Assembly (NCBI GenBank): GCA_034440615.1 | Contig: JAOTOM010004831.1 | Location: 1-64,000, forward strand | Origin: Ashinkailepas kermadecensis | Taxonomy: Eukaryota > Arthropoda > Thecostraca > Neolepadidae | DNA: 64,000 nt | Reading direction: 5' to 3' | The notes under the pieces: generated by a model | The model's database searches: none | What the model was told of the DNA's origin: nothing | The model's input: only the letters and a program-made list of their open reading frames with translations | Made by a program: the position numbers and the translations under genes | In this document: piece by piece, positions 1-12,180 of the stretch | Layout: each line of letters starts with the position of its first letter | Numbering within the stretch: the stretch's first letter is position 1

Positions 1-1149
1 TTGTTCCCAAATGCTAAAGTACAGTCATGAAGGCCCACTGACTTGATGTCCATCGACTGACATTTGCTTAATTGGTCAATCGTTCCAAGCCATTGGAGAA
101 AGCAAGTTCCCAGCCGCAAGGCAGATATTATAACACTTGTTTTCATGCATACTAAAGCAGCAAGCAAGAATGAAGCAACATAAGCGACTATGCCGAACAT
201 TTTATGTTTCAAGGACATCGGCCATATCAAGATTGTGACTGATGATACTGTGATAATGCTCGATATGTTGTGGAATGAATGGCGGATGAAGGAAAGAAAA
301 TGTGATTATGTTGTAGTTCATCTGGCTCTTTCATCTTGGTGGACACATGGAACTATTCATATATTATACATTCACGTTCATAAGTTCTCATACTATACCT
401 GCAATGCGTCCAATGACAACGCTGAACGCAAACCGTGCTCCATTTGTCTTTGCCGTACTTACGCAAATTTCAAACATGACTACCGGGTTCATGTTGCATT
501 TTTCGCTTTCCTACTTGACTACTACAACACCGGGTGACCGTTATCTATGTAAGATTAACTTTGCATGCGCACTTCATTGTGAACCTTGTTGAAGAGCCGC
601 AAGGTACAGCAGTGCCCATATGCTGAGGTAGGTCACCAAGCGTAATTTTGACACAAAACACGAGTTTATTTTTACAACGGTAGCATGTTTTCAGTGCGGC
701 GTCACTTAGACAGCATGTGCCAATCAGATGGAAGTTTTGGTTTCCGTATCTTCGTGTAGCAGATGGGACACCCTGAGACAGGGACACTCATCTTTCGTCG
801 TATGCTGCTTTGGCAAACTAAGTACCTCTGGGAAATTGGCGGTGGTGCGGTGGCGAAATAATGTGTACCTCGCGCCACGTTTTGACAAGAGATCTCTGGA
901 GTTTACTGCCTGCAGAGCGACAAGCATGTGTTTGTCACAAAACATTTGTCGAAATAAAATATATATGTCTATGCAACAGGAAATAAAATATAGGATCAGA
1001 ATATGCCAATGCATTTCCTAAGAAATACTGCTGATTATGCATACCTTGGCTGAATAAAATGGTAAAATTATCTCTGAATTCCGTTGCGATGATGCATAGA
1101 CTTGCGCATCAAATATAAATCAAAATTTACCATTGCACATGTATCACGG
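1..1149. other. Mostly unique DNA, no gene recognised
   Basis: No reading frame here resembles a known family; the longest are about 80-115 codons and look like chance. Roughly 700-930 shares a diverged segment with 19,640-19,835: both carry a GCCACGTTT-YGAC block followed by an AACTCTR-GGAGT-like stretch and a TGCAKGCAG-like stretch. That suggests an old repeat end. The rest shows nothing recognisable. Confidence 0.5.
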
Positions 1150-1180
1150 TTATATATATATATATATATACTCATATATA

Positions 1181-1271
<91 letters not shown>

Positions 1272-1283
1272 ATGTATGTATAT

Positions 1284-1346
<63 letters not shown>
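1150..1346. repeat. TA dinucleotide microsatellite
   Basis: A run of TA repeats of about 200 bp, interrupted near 1,259-1,270 by TG repeats and TATG steps. It reads as stop-free YIYI peptides on both strands, which has no coding meaning. Length is likely polymorphic and may be misassembled. Confidence 0.97.
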
Positions 1347-1349
<3 letters not shown>

Positions 1350-1819
1350 TGAAAAGTTTCAACATATCCATAATCATTGTGCAATTGTTCAGTCAAATAG
1401 CACCTTGCCTTCTTGCAGGCAACAATTTGTCATGCCTAAATACTCTTATAAAAATAGATTATTCATACATTGCGGTCACTGAGTTTTCGCATCGAAACTC
1501 CGCGTGAGGAAGTATATTATCGTTGCCCAACCTTACCTATAAGACCAATAGGTTTCAGTTCAGTCTGCGTGTCATGGTCGTCTCGTGCGGAATGTTTCGC
1601 TCGCCGTATTGAAGATGATGAAAAAGTATCTGGATCAGAAGCTTCTTCATTCAGTAGATAAAACATATCACCGATTATAGTCGTGCACTGCGATACGTTT
1701 CGTTCTAACTTAAGACATCACCAATCTACGTAACCACAAATATAGCGATATATTGAAATACATTGTTTACACTGCTTAAGATTATAGAATACTCGTGCTA
1801 CCAGCCCAATGCACTTTCA
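1347..1819. other. Unique DNA, no feature seen
   Basis: The sequence between the TA tract and the first GC-rich minisatellite. No coding similarity, repeat or RNA gene was recognised. Confidence 0.4.
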
Positions 1820-2130
1820 CTGATATGCAACGATTGAGGTACCCTCGCGGGCCCCTCAAGGAGTCGGTGCAGGGAGCCGATAAGGCCCCCTGAGCCGACG
1901 TGTATGGCCCCTGGACCGACGAAAGGGGCCCCGTGCTAACGGAAAGGGTTTCGGACGGAAAGGGGTCGATGAAGAGACCCCGAGTCAACGGAGAAGCTCT
2001 CAGGAATATATTGATGGCCTTTGGCTTGACGAACGTGTAGAGTCGTCTGTGACGACGAGGGGTGGGGGTGGGGGGCTAGTTGTCAGAGAGGACCTCTGGC
2101 AGTCAAAAAGGGCCCTTGGACCGACGGATG
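1820..2130. repeat. Degenerate GC-rich minisatellite
   Basis: Diverged tandem units of roughly 20-25 bp with a GGCCCC-TGGACCGACGRA-like core recur from about 1,840 to 2,130 (for example near 1,900-1,930 and 2,105-2,135). Units are too diverged for an exact count. The C/G-rich plus GACGA composition resembles the minisatellite inside the hAT-bounded block at 6.3 kb, but the monomer is different. Confidence 0.55.
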
Positions 2131-2639
2131 GGGGACCCGGACAGAACGTGCAGAGCCACTCGGTAGGTCTTCTATGCAATCTAACAAGTAAGCCAACAGC
2201 CTGTTTGGTAATCAATCAGGTGAAATGTAATCAACAAACCAATCAATTTGGCAATCAATCTGAAGTAATCAAGCAAGTGAAGAACTTGGAAATACTACCA
2301 TTGTAAGCAGGAACGTCACCAGAAATTGTCCAAGGAGGGGGCGGATTTTGCAAAGAATACCACGACTACACCAAATGTGTAATCTCCTCGGAATTTGGCC
2401 ACTTTATTTCAAAAGGCACCGTTATGCTTTCGAAAGAAAGTAGTTTTCAATTTTACTTCGTTCAAATCTTCATGGGTGGACCGGATCGTCCGATCCGCTC
2501 CCACCTCAAGTTGTATGCAAGCATGGCACCGTCATCAACCAGGAAAGCATACCGACTCAGCAAACATCTAGATGCAGCATGTCAAAAATGCATTGGACAA
2601 TACGTAGATTCAGTAGTCGGCAGGTAAGTAATCGCTTCT
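2131..2639. other. Unique DNA, no gene recognised
   Basis: No coding similarity. A GGGGGCGGATTTTGC stretch near 2,336 resembles the subterminal GGCGGATT motif of the TTAA-flanked elements at 25.1 and 27.4 kb and may be a solo end. Otherwise nothing is recognised. Confidence 0.35.
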
Positions 2640-3090
2640 GATGGCCCGTAGACCATCGTAATGGTCCGTACACACTCGCAAAGGACCGTACATGTTCGTC
2701 AGGACTCACAACACTCGGAAAGGCCCGTAGACGTGCGCAATAGCCCTTAGACCCTCGCAGGGACCAGTCAACGTTCGTCGTAACGGTCCGTAGGTGTTTG
2801 TAAGCGCCCGTAGACGTTAGTAAGGGCCCGTAGAAATCAGTAAGGGCCCGTGGATATTCATATGGGCTCGCAGGCATTCATGAGAGCCCGCAGAAGTTAA
2901 TAAGGGCCCGTGGACGTTCGTACGGATCCGTATAGGTACGTTCGTAAGGGCCCGAAGAAGTTTGCAAGGGTCTGCAAACCTTTGTAACGGCCAGTAGAAG
3001 TTATGGGCCCGACAATAGCCTCAGTAGCCATAAGAAGTCCTGTTGGCCTTTCTATCCCCGCCATGGTGATCCAGAAGTACGAGCTCACCT
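2640..3090. repeat. Minisatellite, ~20-24 bp unit with AAGGGCCCGTAGACGTT core
   Basis: Tandem units carrying a TAAGGGCCCGTAGACGTTCG-like core run from about 2,640 to 2,960, then decay. The same array and the same 3' flank (a CCATAAGAAGT-CTGTTGGCC segment, then GCCATGGTGATCC) recur at 19,850-20,230. The array is therefore an internal part of a larger interspersed repeat, not a local expansion. Confidence 0.75.
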
Positions 3091-3254
3091 GACGACGGCT
3101 TTACCAACTACCGGGTTGCATTTCGGCAGAAGGCTCCGTCGTAAATATCTCCAAGTACGGGCTCGCAGACGTTCTCAGGGACCTAACAGCCTGGGTGGAA
3201 CAAGGAAAGGACTCATTGACGTCTTAAACCCCTACGCCCCTGTCCTCCAGGGCT
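3091..3254. repeat. Tail of composite repeat shared with 20 kb
   Basis: The segment with AAGTACGGGCTCG, ACAGCCTGGGTGGAACAAGGAAAGG and CCCCTGTC matches 20,220-20,320 with divergence. It links the minisatellite at 2,640 to the same composite family as 19,640-21,515. In this copy the following 1.2 kb of the family is absent, and the 3,255 element sits there instead. Confidence 0.6.
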
Positions 3255-5300
3255 CTGGGTCATGGGCATAACCACTGGAGGGGTTTGGGGGGACATGTCC
3301 CCCCCCACCCCCCAACTTCTGACAAGTGGCGATTTGTCCCCCTCAATTTCTTTCGTGTCCCCCAAGCCTCAGCTACCTGAGCATGATCGCCGTAAAATTA
3401 TGCTTAGTAATTTATAAAGTAAAAATATATAAGCAAGATAATCACAAAATCTCCGAGTGGTAAATCATTAAACGTTTGAAATTTCTGCTTCCAGGCCATT
3501 CTTGAATAACATGAACCGTGGCCATCTTGTGACTTCGCTTGGGTGGAAAATTGTGCCTTGCGAAGGAACAAATTTACATTATTGCAAGGCTTTATACGTC
3601 TTAGGTTGCAGTCCCCTGCACATACACCGGATATATCTTGAACAAACGTGATTCTGGATATCCTTGGGTATCTTCAAGACCGTAGAGGAGAGTCATGGGC
3701 AGCCTTAAGCACGTACGTCAAGTTCACGGGGTATTCGTATTCGCATTCAGCGACGAGTTCGCCATGGAGTCAGTATTGGCATTGGCATTCAGCGACGTGC
3801 TTATGATCGTTCGAATAAATTACCACAAATGCTTCGGTTTGTACTACGCTGGAACTGGAACGGTTTGGAACGCTGGAAGCCACTACATAGGTCTTACATG
3901 ACCACTTTAAGGTAAATGTCCAACGCAAACCGGGTTCTTCGGTCGCCTCCCACTTTTTTCGCTTTCATCCTAACCTGCCCAAATCTGGTATCAAGCGTTA
4001 GCCTGTGGTGAACAATCGTGTAACATTTCAAACCGGTACATGTCTAGGTAAAACTTCAAGGCAAAAGGTTAGCTTGATTTATTAGATGGCGATATTGAAG
4101 CGATATCGACCGAACGCGAGCTTCGGTTGCTATCGCTCCAATTTCCATCAAATGGCCATCGTTCGACGTGTCTTGTTATACGGTATTAGAAAGCTAAGCA
4201 ATCGAATTGTTTTTCAATGGCAAAGGCGAAGCTGATCGGCTCAATTTTTCCCGTTTTCGCTCAAACCTATCCAAATTTGGTATCAAGCGATAGCTAGTGG
4301 TTAACACTTGAGTCAAACCGGGACATGTCAAGGTCAAAGGTTTGATTGAGTTCTTCAATGACTTCGCGTTTCGTCGCTATGGTTCACATTTCGGGAAATG
4401 GATGCCATTCTACATCGTTTGTTGTGCGGTATCAGAAAGTTAATGATTCCAAACAATCTCGACCGGTCAAAATTCAAGTTGGTTTCTTCGGTCGCCTCGC
4501 TTTTTTTCGCCCAGTCCTACCCAGATCTACTATCAAGCGATAGCCCATGGTGAACCCTCGAGTAGCATTTTGAAGCCTGGATATGTCAAGGTCAAACCTC
4601 AAAGTCAAAGGCTAGTTTGAATTGTTCGAAGCCCTCACGACTCGTCGCTATGGGTTCAATTTGCACCAAGTGGGTGGCATTCGACGTGCCTTGTGCCGTG
4701 TTATAATGTTACGAAATCGAACTAATTTCAAAGATCAAAGGTCAAACCGATTTCTTCGGTCGCCTAGCATTTTTTTCGGCCTAACCTACAACATCTGGTA
4801 TCAAGCAATAGCCCGTGGTGAACCACGAGTAACATTTCATGTCGGGACATGTCGATGTCAAACCGCAAGATGGAAGGATAGCTTAAATTGCTCGAAGTCC
4901 TCGCGCCTCGTCGCTATGTCTTCGATTTTCATCAAATTGGTGTTACTGGACGTGCCGTGAGGTACTCTAGCAAACTGTTCAGAAATCACCTTGATTTTCA
5001 AAGTCAAAGGACGAAATCATTTCTTCAGCCGCCCGAGTTTCTTCGTTTTCTCACAAGGCTGCCCATGTTTGCTATTAAGAGATAGCCCGTGGGCAACCCT
5101 CGAGTAACATTTCAACCAGGGACATGTCAGGTCAAGCCTCAGGGCTAAGGGTTAGTTTAGATGCTTCATTCCTCACGTTTTGTTTTCGCTATGGATTAAA
5201 TTTGCATGTTGTGGGTGACATTCGACGTGGCTTGCCGTATGTTATCAGAATGTTCATATATCGAAATAATTTCGAAGGTGTCGAAGGTCCGGTGTGTGTA
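3255..5300 (+). repeat. Interspersed repeat with ~270-bp internal tandem units, copy 1
   Basis: The left end carries AACCACTGGAGGGG and a C-rich ACATGTCCCCCC block. A ~600-bp leader follows (AAGCCTCAGCTACCTGAG, then TTGAATAACATGAACC, then GTATTCGTATTCG). About five to six diverged ~270-bp units come next, each holding TATCAAGCGATAGCC, GAGTAACATTTC and ACATGTCAAGGTCAAA; the first of these motifs recurs near 3,988, 4,279, 4,530, 4,800 and 5,071. Copy 2 lies at 25,925-27,385 with about three units. No protein is encoded. The combination of a fixed leader and a variable array resembles non-autonomous DNA elements such as Helentron-associated types, but no diagnostic termini were proven. Confidence 0.75.
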
Positions 5301-5615
5301 CAATGATTCAGTGTAATAGGAATAGAAGGATCAAATATCTTTATGTTTGCAGCCGTTGTGATAGGAGGCACTCATATCATAAGTGACTCGTAATCTGCTC
5401 GTCGCAACCTGCTCGGACGGCGCTATCATCGCTGGTTTTTATTTACACTCTCACATTGCTGTTCCGGACATATAAAAGATAGAACTTTTCAACTTGTCTG
5501 CTTTCCTCTTAAAGGTTCAATGGAAGTTGTGAAATTTGCAAGAGAAGTCACACTTGAATGCGCACTATTTTATAACCAGCCGGAGTTCATAATCGCGAGA
5601 GAGCAATCTTGTAAT
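5301..5615. other. Unique DNA, no feature seen
   Basis: The spacer between the ~270-bp tandem repeat and the next transposon end. No coding or repeat similarity recognised. Confidence 0.35.
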
Positions 5616-5850
5616 CAGGGATGGATCAAGGGATTGTCACGGGGGCACTTGTCTGGAGGGGCGCCATTTCTGTGGAGCGGCGCCACTGCGAAAGCACCTG
5701 GAGGGACGCCCCTGGCTGAAAAAAAAATCGAGGGGATGAGTTGCACTCGGTCCTTCCCGAAGGGGTGCCTTTCCTTCCAATAGGGTGCCTTTTTCTTTCA
5801 TAGGGACGCCTCTGGCTGAAAAATTCCAGCGGGTACACTGAAATCAAGCA
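5616..5850 (+). mobile_element. hAT-like MITE, left part (CAGNGGCGGATCCAGG family)
   Basis: It begins CAGGGATGGATCAAGGGATTG and continues with GGGGCGCCAT, CACTGCGAAAGCACCTGGAGGG, GCCCCTGGCTGAAAAA and TTGCACTCG, in the same order as the complete copy at 59,793-60,030. No right terminal repeat is visible, so this copy is truncated or rearranged (the CTGGCTGAAAAATTC block occurs twice). It is non-coding. Confidence 0.65.
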
Positions 5851-6120
5851 TGGGAAAGGTTATTGTATTCCTATATTTACTACAATAAAGCCATCGTCGA
5901 ATATTTTCTTCTTTTTTCCTGCTACAAGGGGCAACGTTTAACGTACTTTCAGCGTTGCTATGCATTGATTTTGAACACGGGCTCAACACATACGACATAA
6001 AGCTAGATGTTCATAGGCAGTAATAAGGAGTGAAACTTGCTAATTTTGGCAGACCATTCTGTCCCCAAAATGTCATTTTAACAATGGTAAATCTGAAAAC
6101 CAGAAATTGAAAATGAAGTG
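5851..6120. other. Unique flank of the hAT-bounded block
   Basis: AT-rich DNA left of the 8-bp target duplication. No gene or repeat recognised. Confidence 0.4.
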
Positions 6121-6324
6121 GCTAAAATCAAGGGCGTCGCCACCGGGGGGGCAGGGGGGGAAGTCGCCCCCCCTGCCGTGAAACAGGGGGCGCCGCCCCC
6201 TGAAATTTGAGGAGGCCCCTATCCGCAAATGCACAGCAAAAAAGGTGAGCAAGGAGGTCGACGGGACAGAATATCATGCTGTCAATGAGGCCTCAAAACT
6301 GACGAGGCCACCAGGAAATATAAT

Positions 6325-9300
6325 CAGGTCTCTATAAGAGACGTAGAACAGAGATTGGGAGGAGGCCCCCAGGACGAAAAGGAGGCCCCATGACGAAAAG
6401 GAGGCCTCAAGACGTAGAACAGAGATTGGGAGGAGGCCCCCAGGACGAAAAGGAGGCCTCCGGGACGAAAAAGGAGGCCCCCAGGACGAAAAAGAGGCCC
6501 CAAGACGTAGAACAGAGATTGGGAGGAGGCCCCCATGACGAAAAGGAGGCCTCAAGACGTAGAACAGAGATTGGGAGGAGGCCCCCAGGACGAAAAGGAG
6601 GCCCCCGGGACGAAAAAGAGGCCTCCAGGACGAAAAAGAGGCCCCAAGGCGTAGAACAGAGATTGGGAGGAGGCCCTCATGACGAAAAGGAGGCCTCAAG
6701 ACGTAGAACAGAGATTGGGAGGAGGCCCCCAGGACGAAAAGGAGGCCCCCAGGACGAAAAGGAGACTCCATGACGAAAAGGATGCACCCAAGGACGAAAA
6801 GGAGGCCCCGAGACGTAGAACAGAGATTGGAAGGAGGCCCCCAGGACGAAAAGGAGGCCCCCCAGGACGAAAAGGAGGCCCCAGGACGAAAAGGCCCCCA
6901 GGACGAAAAAGGAGGCCCCAGGACGAAAAGGAGGCACCAAGACGTAGAACAGAGATTGGGAGGAGGCCCCCAGGACGAAAAGGAGACCCCAGGACGAAAA
7001 GGATGCACCCAAGGACGAAAAGGAGGCCCCAAGACGTAGAACAGAGATTGGGAGGAGGCCCCCAGGACGAAAAGGAGGCTCCCCGGGACGAAAAGGAGGC
7101 CCCAGGACGAAAAGGAAGGCACCAAGACGTAGAACAGAGATTGGGAGGAGGCCCCCAGGACGAAAAGGAGGCCCCCAGGACGGAAAGGAAGCTCCCAGGA
7201 CGAAAACGAGGCCCCCAGGACGAAAGACGCAGTCCATGCGCCCCTACACTCCAACAAACAACCAACCAACCCCAGGACGAAAAGGATGCACCAAAGGACG
7301 AAAAGGATGCCCCAAAGACGTAGAACAGAGATTGGGGTGAGGTCCCCAGGACGAAAAGGAGGCCCTAGGACTAAAAGGAGGCCCCAGGACGAAAAGGAGG
7401 CCCCTAGGACGAAAAGGAGGCCTCCAGGACGAAAAGGAGGCCCCTAAAACGTAGAACAGAGATTGTGAGGTGGCCCCCAGGACGAAAAGGAGGCCCCCAG
7501 GACAAAAAGGATGCCCCATAACGCAAGGATGCCCCAAGACGTAGAACAGAGATTGGGAGGAGGCCCCCAGGACTAAAAAAGGAGGCCCCAGGACGAAAAG
7601 GAGGCCCCTAGAACGAAAAGGATGCACCCAAGGACGAAAAGGACGTAGGACTAGACGTAGAACAGAGAACATAGATAGGAAGGTAGCCCCCAGGACGAAA
7701 AGGAGGACCCCCAGGACGAAAAAGGAGGCCCCAGGACGAAAAGAAAGCTCCCAGGGCGAAAAGGAGGCCCCAGGACGAAAGACACAGTCCATGTGCCCCT
7801 ACACTCCAACAATCAACCAACCAACCCCAGGACGAAAAGGATGCACCAAAGGTCGAAAAGGATGCCCCAAAGACGTAGAACAGAGATTGGGATGAGGTCC
7901 CCAGGACGAAAAGGAGGCCCCCCAGGACGAAAAGGAGGCCACCAGGACGAAAAGGATGCCCCTAAGACGTAGAACAGAGATTGTGAGGTGGCCCCCAGGA
8001 CGAAAAGGATGCCCCATAACGCAAAGGAAGCCCCAAAACGTAGAACAGAGATTGGGAGGAGGCCCCCAGGACGAAAAGGAGGCCCCCGGGACGAAAAGTA
8101 GGCCCAGGACGAAAAGGAGGCCCCAGGACGAAAAGGAAGGCACCAAGACGTAGAACAGAGATTGGGAGGAGGCCCCCAGGACGAAAGGAGGCACCCAGGA
8201 CGAAAAGGAGGCCCCCAGGACGAAAAGGAGGCCCCCAGGACGAAAAAGGAGGCTCCCAGGACGAAAAGGAGGCCCCAGGACGAAAGACGCAGTCCATGCG
8301 CCCCTACACTCCAACAATCAACCAACCAACCCCAGGACGAAAAGGATGCACCAATGGACGAAAAGGATGCCCCAAAGACGTAGAACAGAGATTGGGATGA
8401 GGTCCCCAGGACGAAAAGGAGGCCTCCAGGACGAAAAGGAGGCCCCCAGGACGACAAGGTGGTCCCCAGGACGAAAAGGAGGCCCCTAAGACGTAGAACA
8501 GAGATTGTGAGGTGGCCCCCAGGACGAAAAGGAGGCCCCCCAGGACGAAAAGGAGGTCACCAGGACGAAAAGGATGCCCCTAAGACGTAGAACAGAGATT
8601 GGGAGGAGGCCCCCAGGACGAAAAGGAGGCCCCCACGACGAAAAGGAGGCCCCCAGGACGAAAAGGAAGCTCCCAGGACGAAAACGAGGCCCCCAGGACG
8701 AAAGACGCAGTCCATGCGCCCCTACACTCCAACAATCAACCAACCAACCCCAGGACGAAAAGGATGCACCAAAGGACGAAAAGGATGCCCCAAAGACGTA
8801 GAACAGAGATTGGGGTGAGGTCCCCAGGACGAAAAGGAGGCCCCAGGACTAAAAGGAGGCCCCAGGAAGAAAAGGAGGCCCCCAGGACGAAAAGGAGGCC
8901 TCCAGGACGAAAAGGAGGCCCCTAAAACGCAGAACAGAGATTGTGAGGTGGCCCCCAGGACGAAAAAGGAGGCCCCCAGGACAAAAAGGATGCCCCATAA
9001 CGCAAGGATGCCCTAAGACGTAGAACAGAGATTGGGAGGAGGCCCCCAGGACTAAAAGGAGGCCCCAGGACGAAAAGGAGGCCCCTAGAACGAAAAGGAT
9101 GCACCCAAGGACGAAAAGGACGTAGGACTAGACGTAGAACAGAGAACATAGATAGGAAGGTAGCCGCCAGGACGAAAAGGAGGACCCCCAGGACGAAAAG
9201 GAGGCCCCAGGACGAAAAGAAAGCTCCCAGGACGAAAAGGAGGCCCCCCAGGACGAAAGACAGTCCATGTGCCCCTACACTCCAACAATCAACCAACCAA

Positions 9301-10770
9301 CCCCAGGACGAAAAGGATGCACCAAAGGTCGAAAAGGATGCCCCAAAGACGTAGAACAGAGATTGGGATGAGGTCCCCAGGACGAAAGGAGGCCCCCAGG
9401 ACGAAAAGGAGGCCCCCAGGACGAAAAGGAGGCCCCCAGGACGAAAAGGAGGCTCCCAGGACGAAAAGAAGGCCCCAGGAAGAAAGACGCAGTCCATGCG
9501 CCCCTACACTCCAACAATCAACCAACCAACCCCAGGACGAAAAGGATGCACCAATGGACGAAAAGGATGCCCCAAAGACGTAGAACAGAGATTGGGATGA
9601 GGTCCCCAGGACGAAAAGGAGGCCCCCAGGACGAAAAGGAGGCCCCCAGGACGAAAAGGAGGCCCCCAGGATGACAAGGAGGCCCCCAGGACGAAAAGGA
9701 GGCCCCAGGACGAAAAGGAGGCCCCCAGGACGAAAAGGAGGCCCCTAAGACGTAGAACAGAGATTGTGAGGTGGCCCCCAGGACGAAAAGGAGGACCCCA
9801 GGACGAAAAGGAGGTCACCAGGACGAAAAGGAGGCCCCCAGGACGAAAAGGAGGCCACCAGGACGAAAAGGATGCCCCTAAGGCGTAGAACAGAGATTGT
9901 GAGGTGGCCCCCAGGACGAAAAGGATGCCCCATAACGCAAAGGAAGCCCCCAAGACGTAGAACAGAGATTGGGAGGAGGCCCCCAGGACGAAAAGGAGGC
10001 CCCCGGGACGAAAAGCAGGCCCAGGACGAAAAGGAGGCCCCAGGACGAAAAGGAAGGTACCAAGACGTAGAACAGAGGTTGGGAGGAGGCCCCCAGGACG
10101 AAAGGAGGCCCCCAGGACGAAAAGGAGGCCCCCCAGGACGAAAAGGAGGCCCCCAGGACGAAAAGGAGGCTCCCAGGACGAAAAGAAGGCCCCAGGACGA
10201 AAGACGCAGTCCATGCGCCCCTACACTCCAACAATCAACCAACCAACCCCAGGACGAAAAGGATGCACCAATGGACGAAAAGGATGCCCCAAAGACGTAG
10301 AACAGAGATTGGGATGAGGTCCCCAGGACGAAAAGGAGGCCCCCAGGACGAAAAGGAGGCCCCTAAGACGTAGAACAGAGATTGTGAGGTGGCTCCCAGG
10401 ACGAAAAGGAGGCCCCCAGGACGAAAAGGAGGTCACCAGGACGAAAAGGAGGCCCCTAAGACGTAGAACAGAGATTGTGAGGTGGCCCCCAGGACGAAAA
10501 GGAGGCCCCCAGGACGAAAAGGATGCCCCATAACGCAAGGATGCCCCAAGACGTAGAACAGAGATTGGGAGGAAGCCCCCAGGACTAAAAGGAGGCCCCA
10601 GGACGAAAAGGAGGCCCCTAGAACGAAAAGGATGCACCCAAGGACGAAAAGGACGTAGGACTAGACGTAGAACAGAGAACAGAGATAAGAAGGTAGCCCC
10701 CAGGACGAAAAGGAGGCCCCAGGGCGAAAAGGAGACCCCAGCACGGAAAGGAGGCCCTCAGGACGGAAAG
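6325..10770. repeat. Large 20-bp minisatellite with higher-order structure
   Basis: The basic monomer is GGAGGCCCCCAGGACGAAAA (20 bp, with 19-21-bp variants). A second unit of about 30 bp, containing ACGTAGAACAGAGATTGGGA, punctuates the array more than thirty times, usually after two to six basic monomers. A still larger block containing GCAGTCCATGCGCCCCTA recurs about seven times (near 7,206, 7,777, 8,287, 8,705, 9,253, 9,487 and 10,203). Its spacing is irregular, roughly 230-720 bp. The minus strand is stop-poor in all three frames, which yields apparent ORFs of up to 331 codons. These are rejected as genes. Confidence 0.97.
7206..10252. repeat. Seven amplified copies of a captured LINE 3' tip
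   Basis: Within the minisatellite, a ~46-bp non-monomer segment containing ATGCGCCCCTACACTCCAAC and a CAAC-type tail occurs near 7,208-7,263, 7,780-7,826, 8,288-8,333, 8,707-8,752, 9,256-9,302, 9,488-9,533 and 10,205-10,250. Each is flanked on both sides by monomer sequence (CCAGGACGAAA). The segment resembles the 43-bp insertion at 15,412-15,454 and the 3' end of the I-type LINE at 31.5 kb. The simplest reading is one tiny LINE insertion into a monomer, later spread with the array. Confidence 0.65.
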
Positions 10771-12180
10771 GATGCCACCGAGACCGGCAAGAAGCCACCC
10801 AGGTTAGACGAAAAGGCTTCCGATGGGTGGCAGGATATTCTTAAGTTGGAACACGAGGCCCCCAAGACGGAAGATGCCCCTGCAATATAAAATTAAGACC
10901 TGATAGGGGAGAGTTCTCCGGACGCAATAGGGGCCCCAAGACGGGTAGGAAGGTTTCCGCAGGAATGAGAGAAGGCCACCGAGACCAGCCAGATGAGGCC
11001 CATATTTTGGAAGAGGAGGAACTTCGAAGAGAAGATCTAGGACTAGGACGCAAAAGCACCCTGCTAAGAGGATAATGAGGCTCCAGACACAGATGAGGAG
11101 GCCCCCATGACGTGAGAGGAGGCCCCTAATTTGAAAAAGGAGTCACCTAGGAGAGGGTAGGAGTCCCCAGAAATCAAGAGAGTGTCAAAAATGGCACGGA
11201 GGCAACCAGGATTGCAAAAGAGGCTCCAACACCGGACAGGAGGCCCCAGAATATGAGAGGAGGACCTAAGACGGAAAAGGAAGGAAGATATGAGATGAGG
11301 TTTCGGAGACGCAAAAGCAGGCCCCAAACGGGTGAGGTTCCACCGACATAGAAAAGGATGATCCAGAGACGTGGCAGGAGGCACCTAATTCGGAAGAGAA
11401 CGACACAAGATCGGAAACGAGACCCCATGATGAAAGAGGAGGCCCCTAAAATAGGAGAGAAAGGCCATTGGATAAGAGAGATGGCTCCCAAGCGGAAAAG
11501 AAGGCTCGAAGACGGCTAAGAAGGTCCCCGGGAAATAACAAGGCCACTAAGATAGGAAAGGTTGCCAGTAATTTAGCAGAGGCGGCGCCTGGGAGAGAAG
11601 AGGAGCCCACCAGGAGATAAGAGGCCACCCCTAAGATGGGTAAAGATCGAATCCAGAGCGCAGAGCAGGAGAACGCAGAGCAGGAGGCCCCCAAGACGTG
11701 AGAGGAGGCCCCTAATTTGAAAAAGAAGGCCTCTAGAGGAGAAATGAGGCACCTGCCGGACTCGGGAAGGAGTAGGTCTCTAGGACCAAATGAGGTCCCG
11801 AAGACCGGAAAGAGTTCCCAGGAAATGAGAGGAGGCCCTTAAGATGGGAGTGATAGCAGGTATGGAAGGAGGTGAGGTTTCCAAAATTGAAGATCCCTCA
11901 AGACGGGTAAGGCTTTGCCAGGATAAAGGAGGAGGAACACGAGGCGTGGCAAGAGGCCCCTAATTTGGCAGAAAATGCCCCTCGAAGATGAGAGGAAGCC
12001 CCATGCCATGTTAAAGGGGCCCCAGAATGCAAGAGGCCCTCCAAGACGGGAGAGGAGGACCATTGAATATGGAGGAGGGTAGGACACACAAGGAGACATC
12101 GAAAACCGGTAAAAAGGCTCTAGGAAATGAGACGACGCGACAGGAGGCCTATAATTTGCAAGAAGAACCACCTAAGAAAT
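10771..12180. repeat. Degenerate flank of the minisatellite
   Basis: Highly diverged units with a GAGGCCCC core and A-rich spacers (for example AGGAGGCCCCTAATTTG near 11,122 and 11,704) continue from the clean array. Period is roughly 24-30 bp and irregular. This looks like the old, unhomogenised edge of the same tandem array. It contains no convincing gene. Confidence 0.7.

Noticed and set aside
1102..1507. YIYIYI-type ORFs; likewise at 28.7, 40.8 and 60.1 kb
   Set aside because: Pure translation of TA microsatellites.
6274..10637. Many long ORFs on both strands (up to 331 codons) rich in RPGG/LFVLGA/SSWG or GRKGGPQDEKEA repeats
   Set aside because: They are translations of a 20-bp tandem monomer that lacks stops in all minus-strand frames; frames interchange freely and no start, domain or non-repeat part supports a gene.
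6325..10770. CRISPR-like array
   Set aside because: Repeats are directly adjacent without unique spacers, and the sequence context is eukaryotic.
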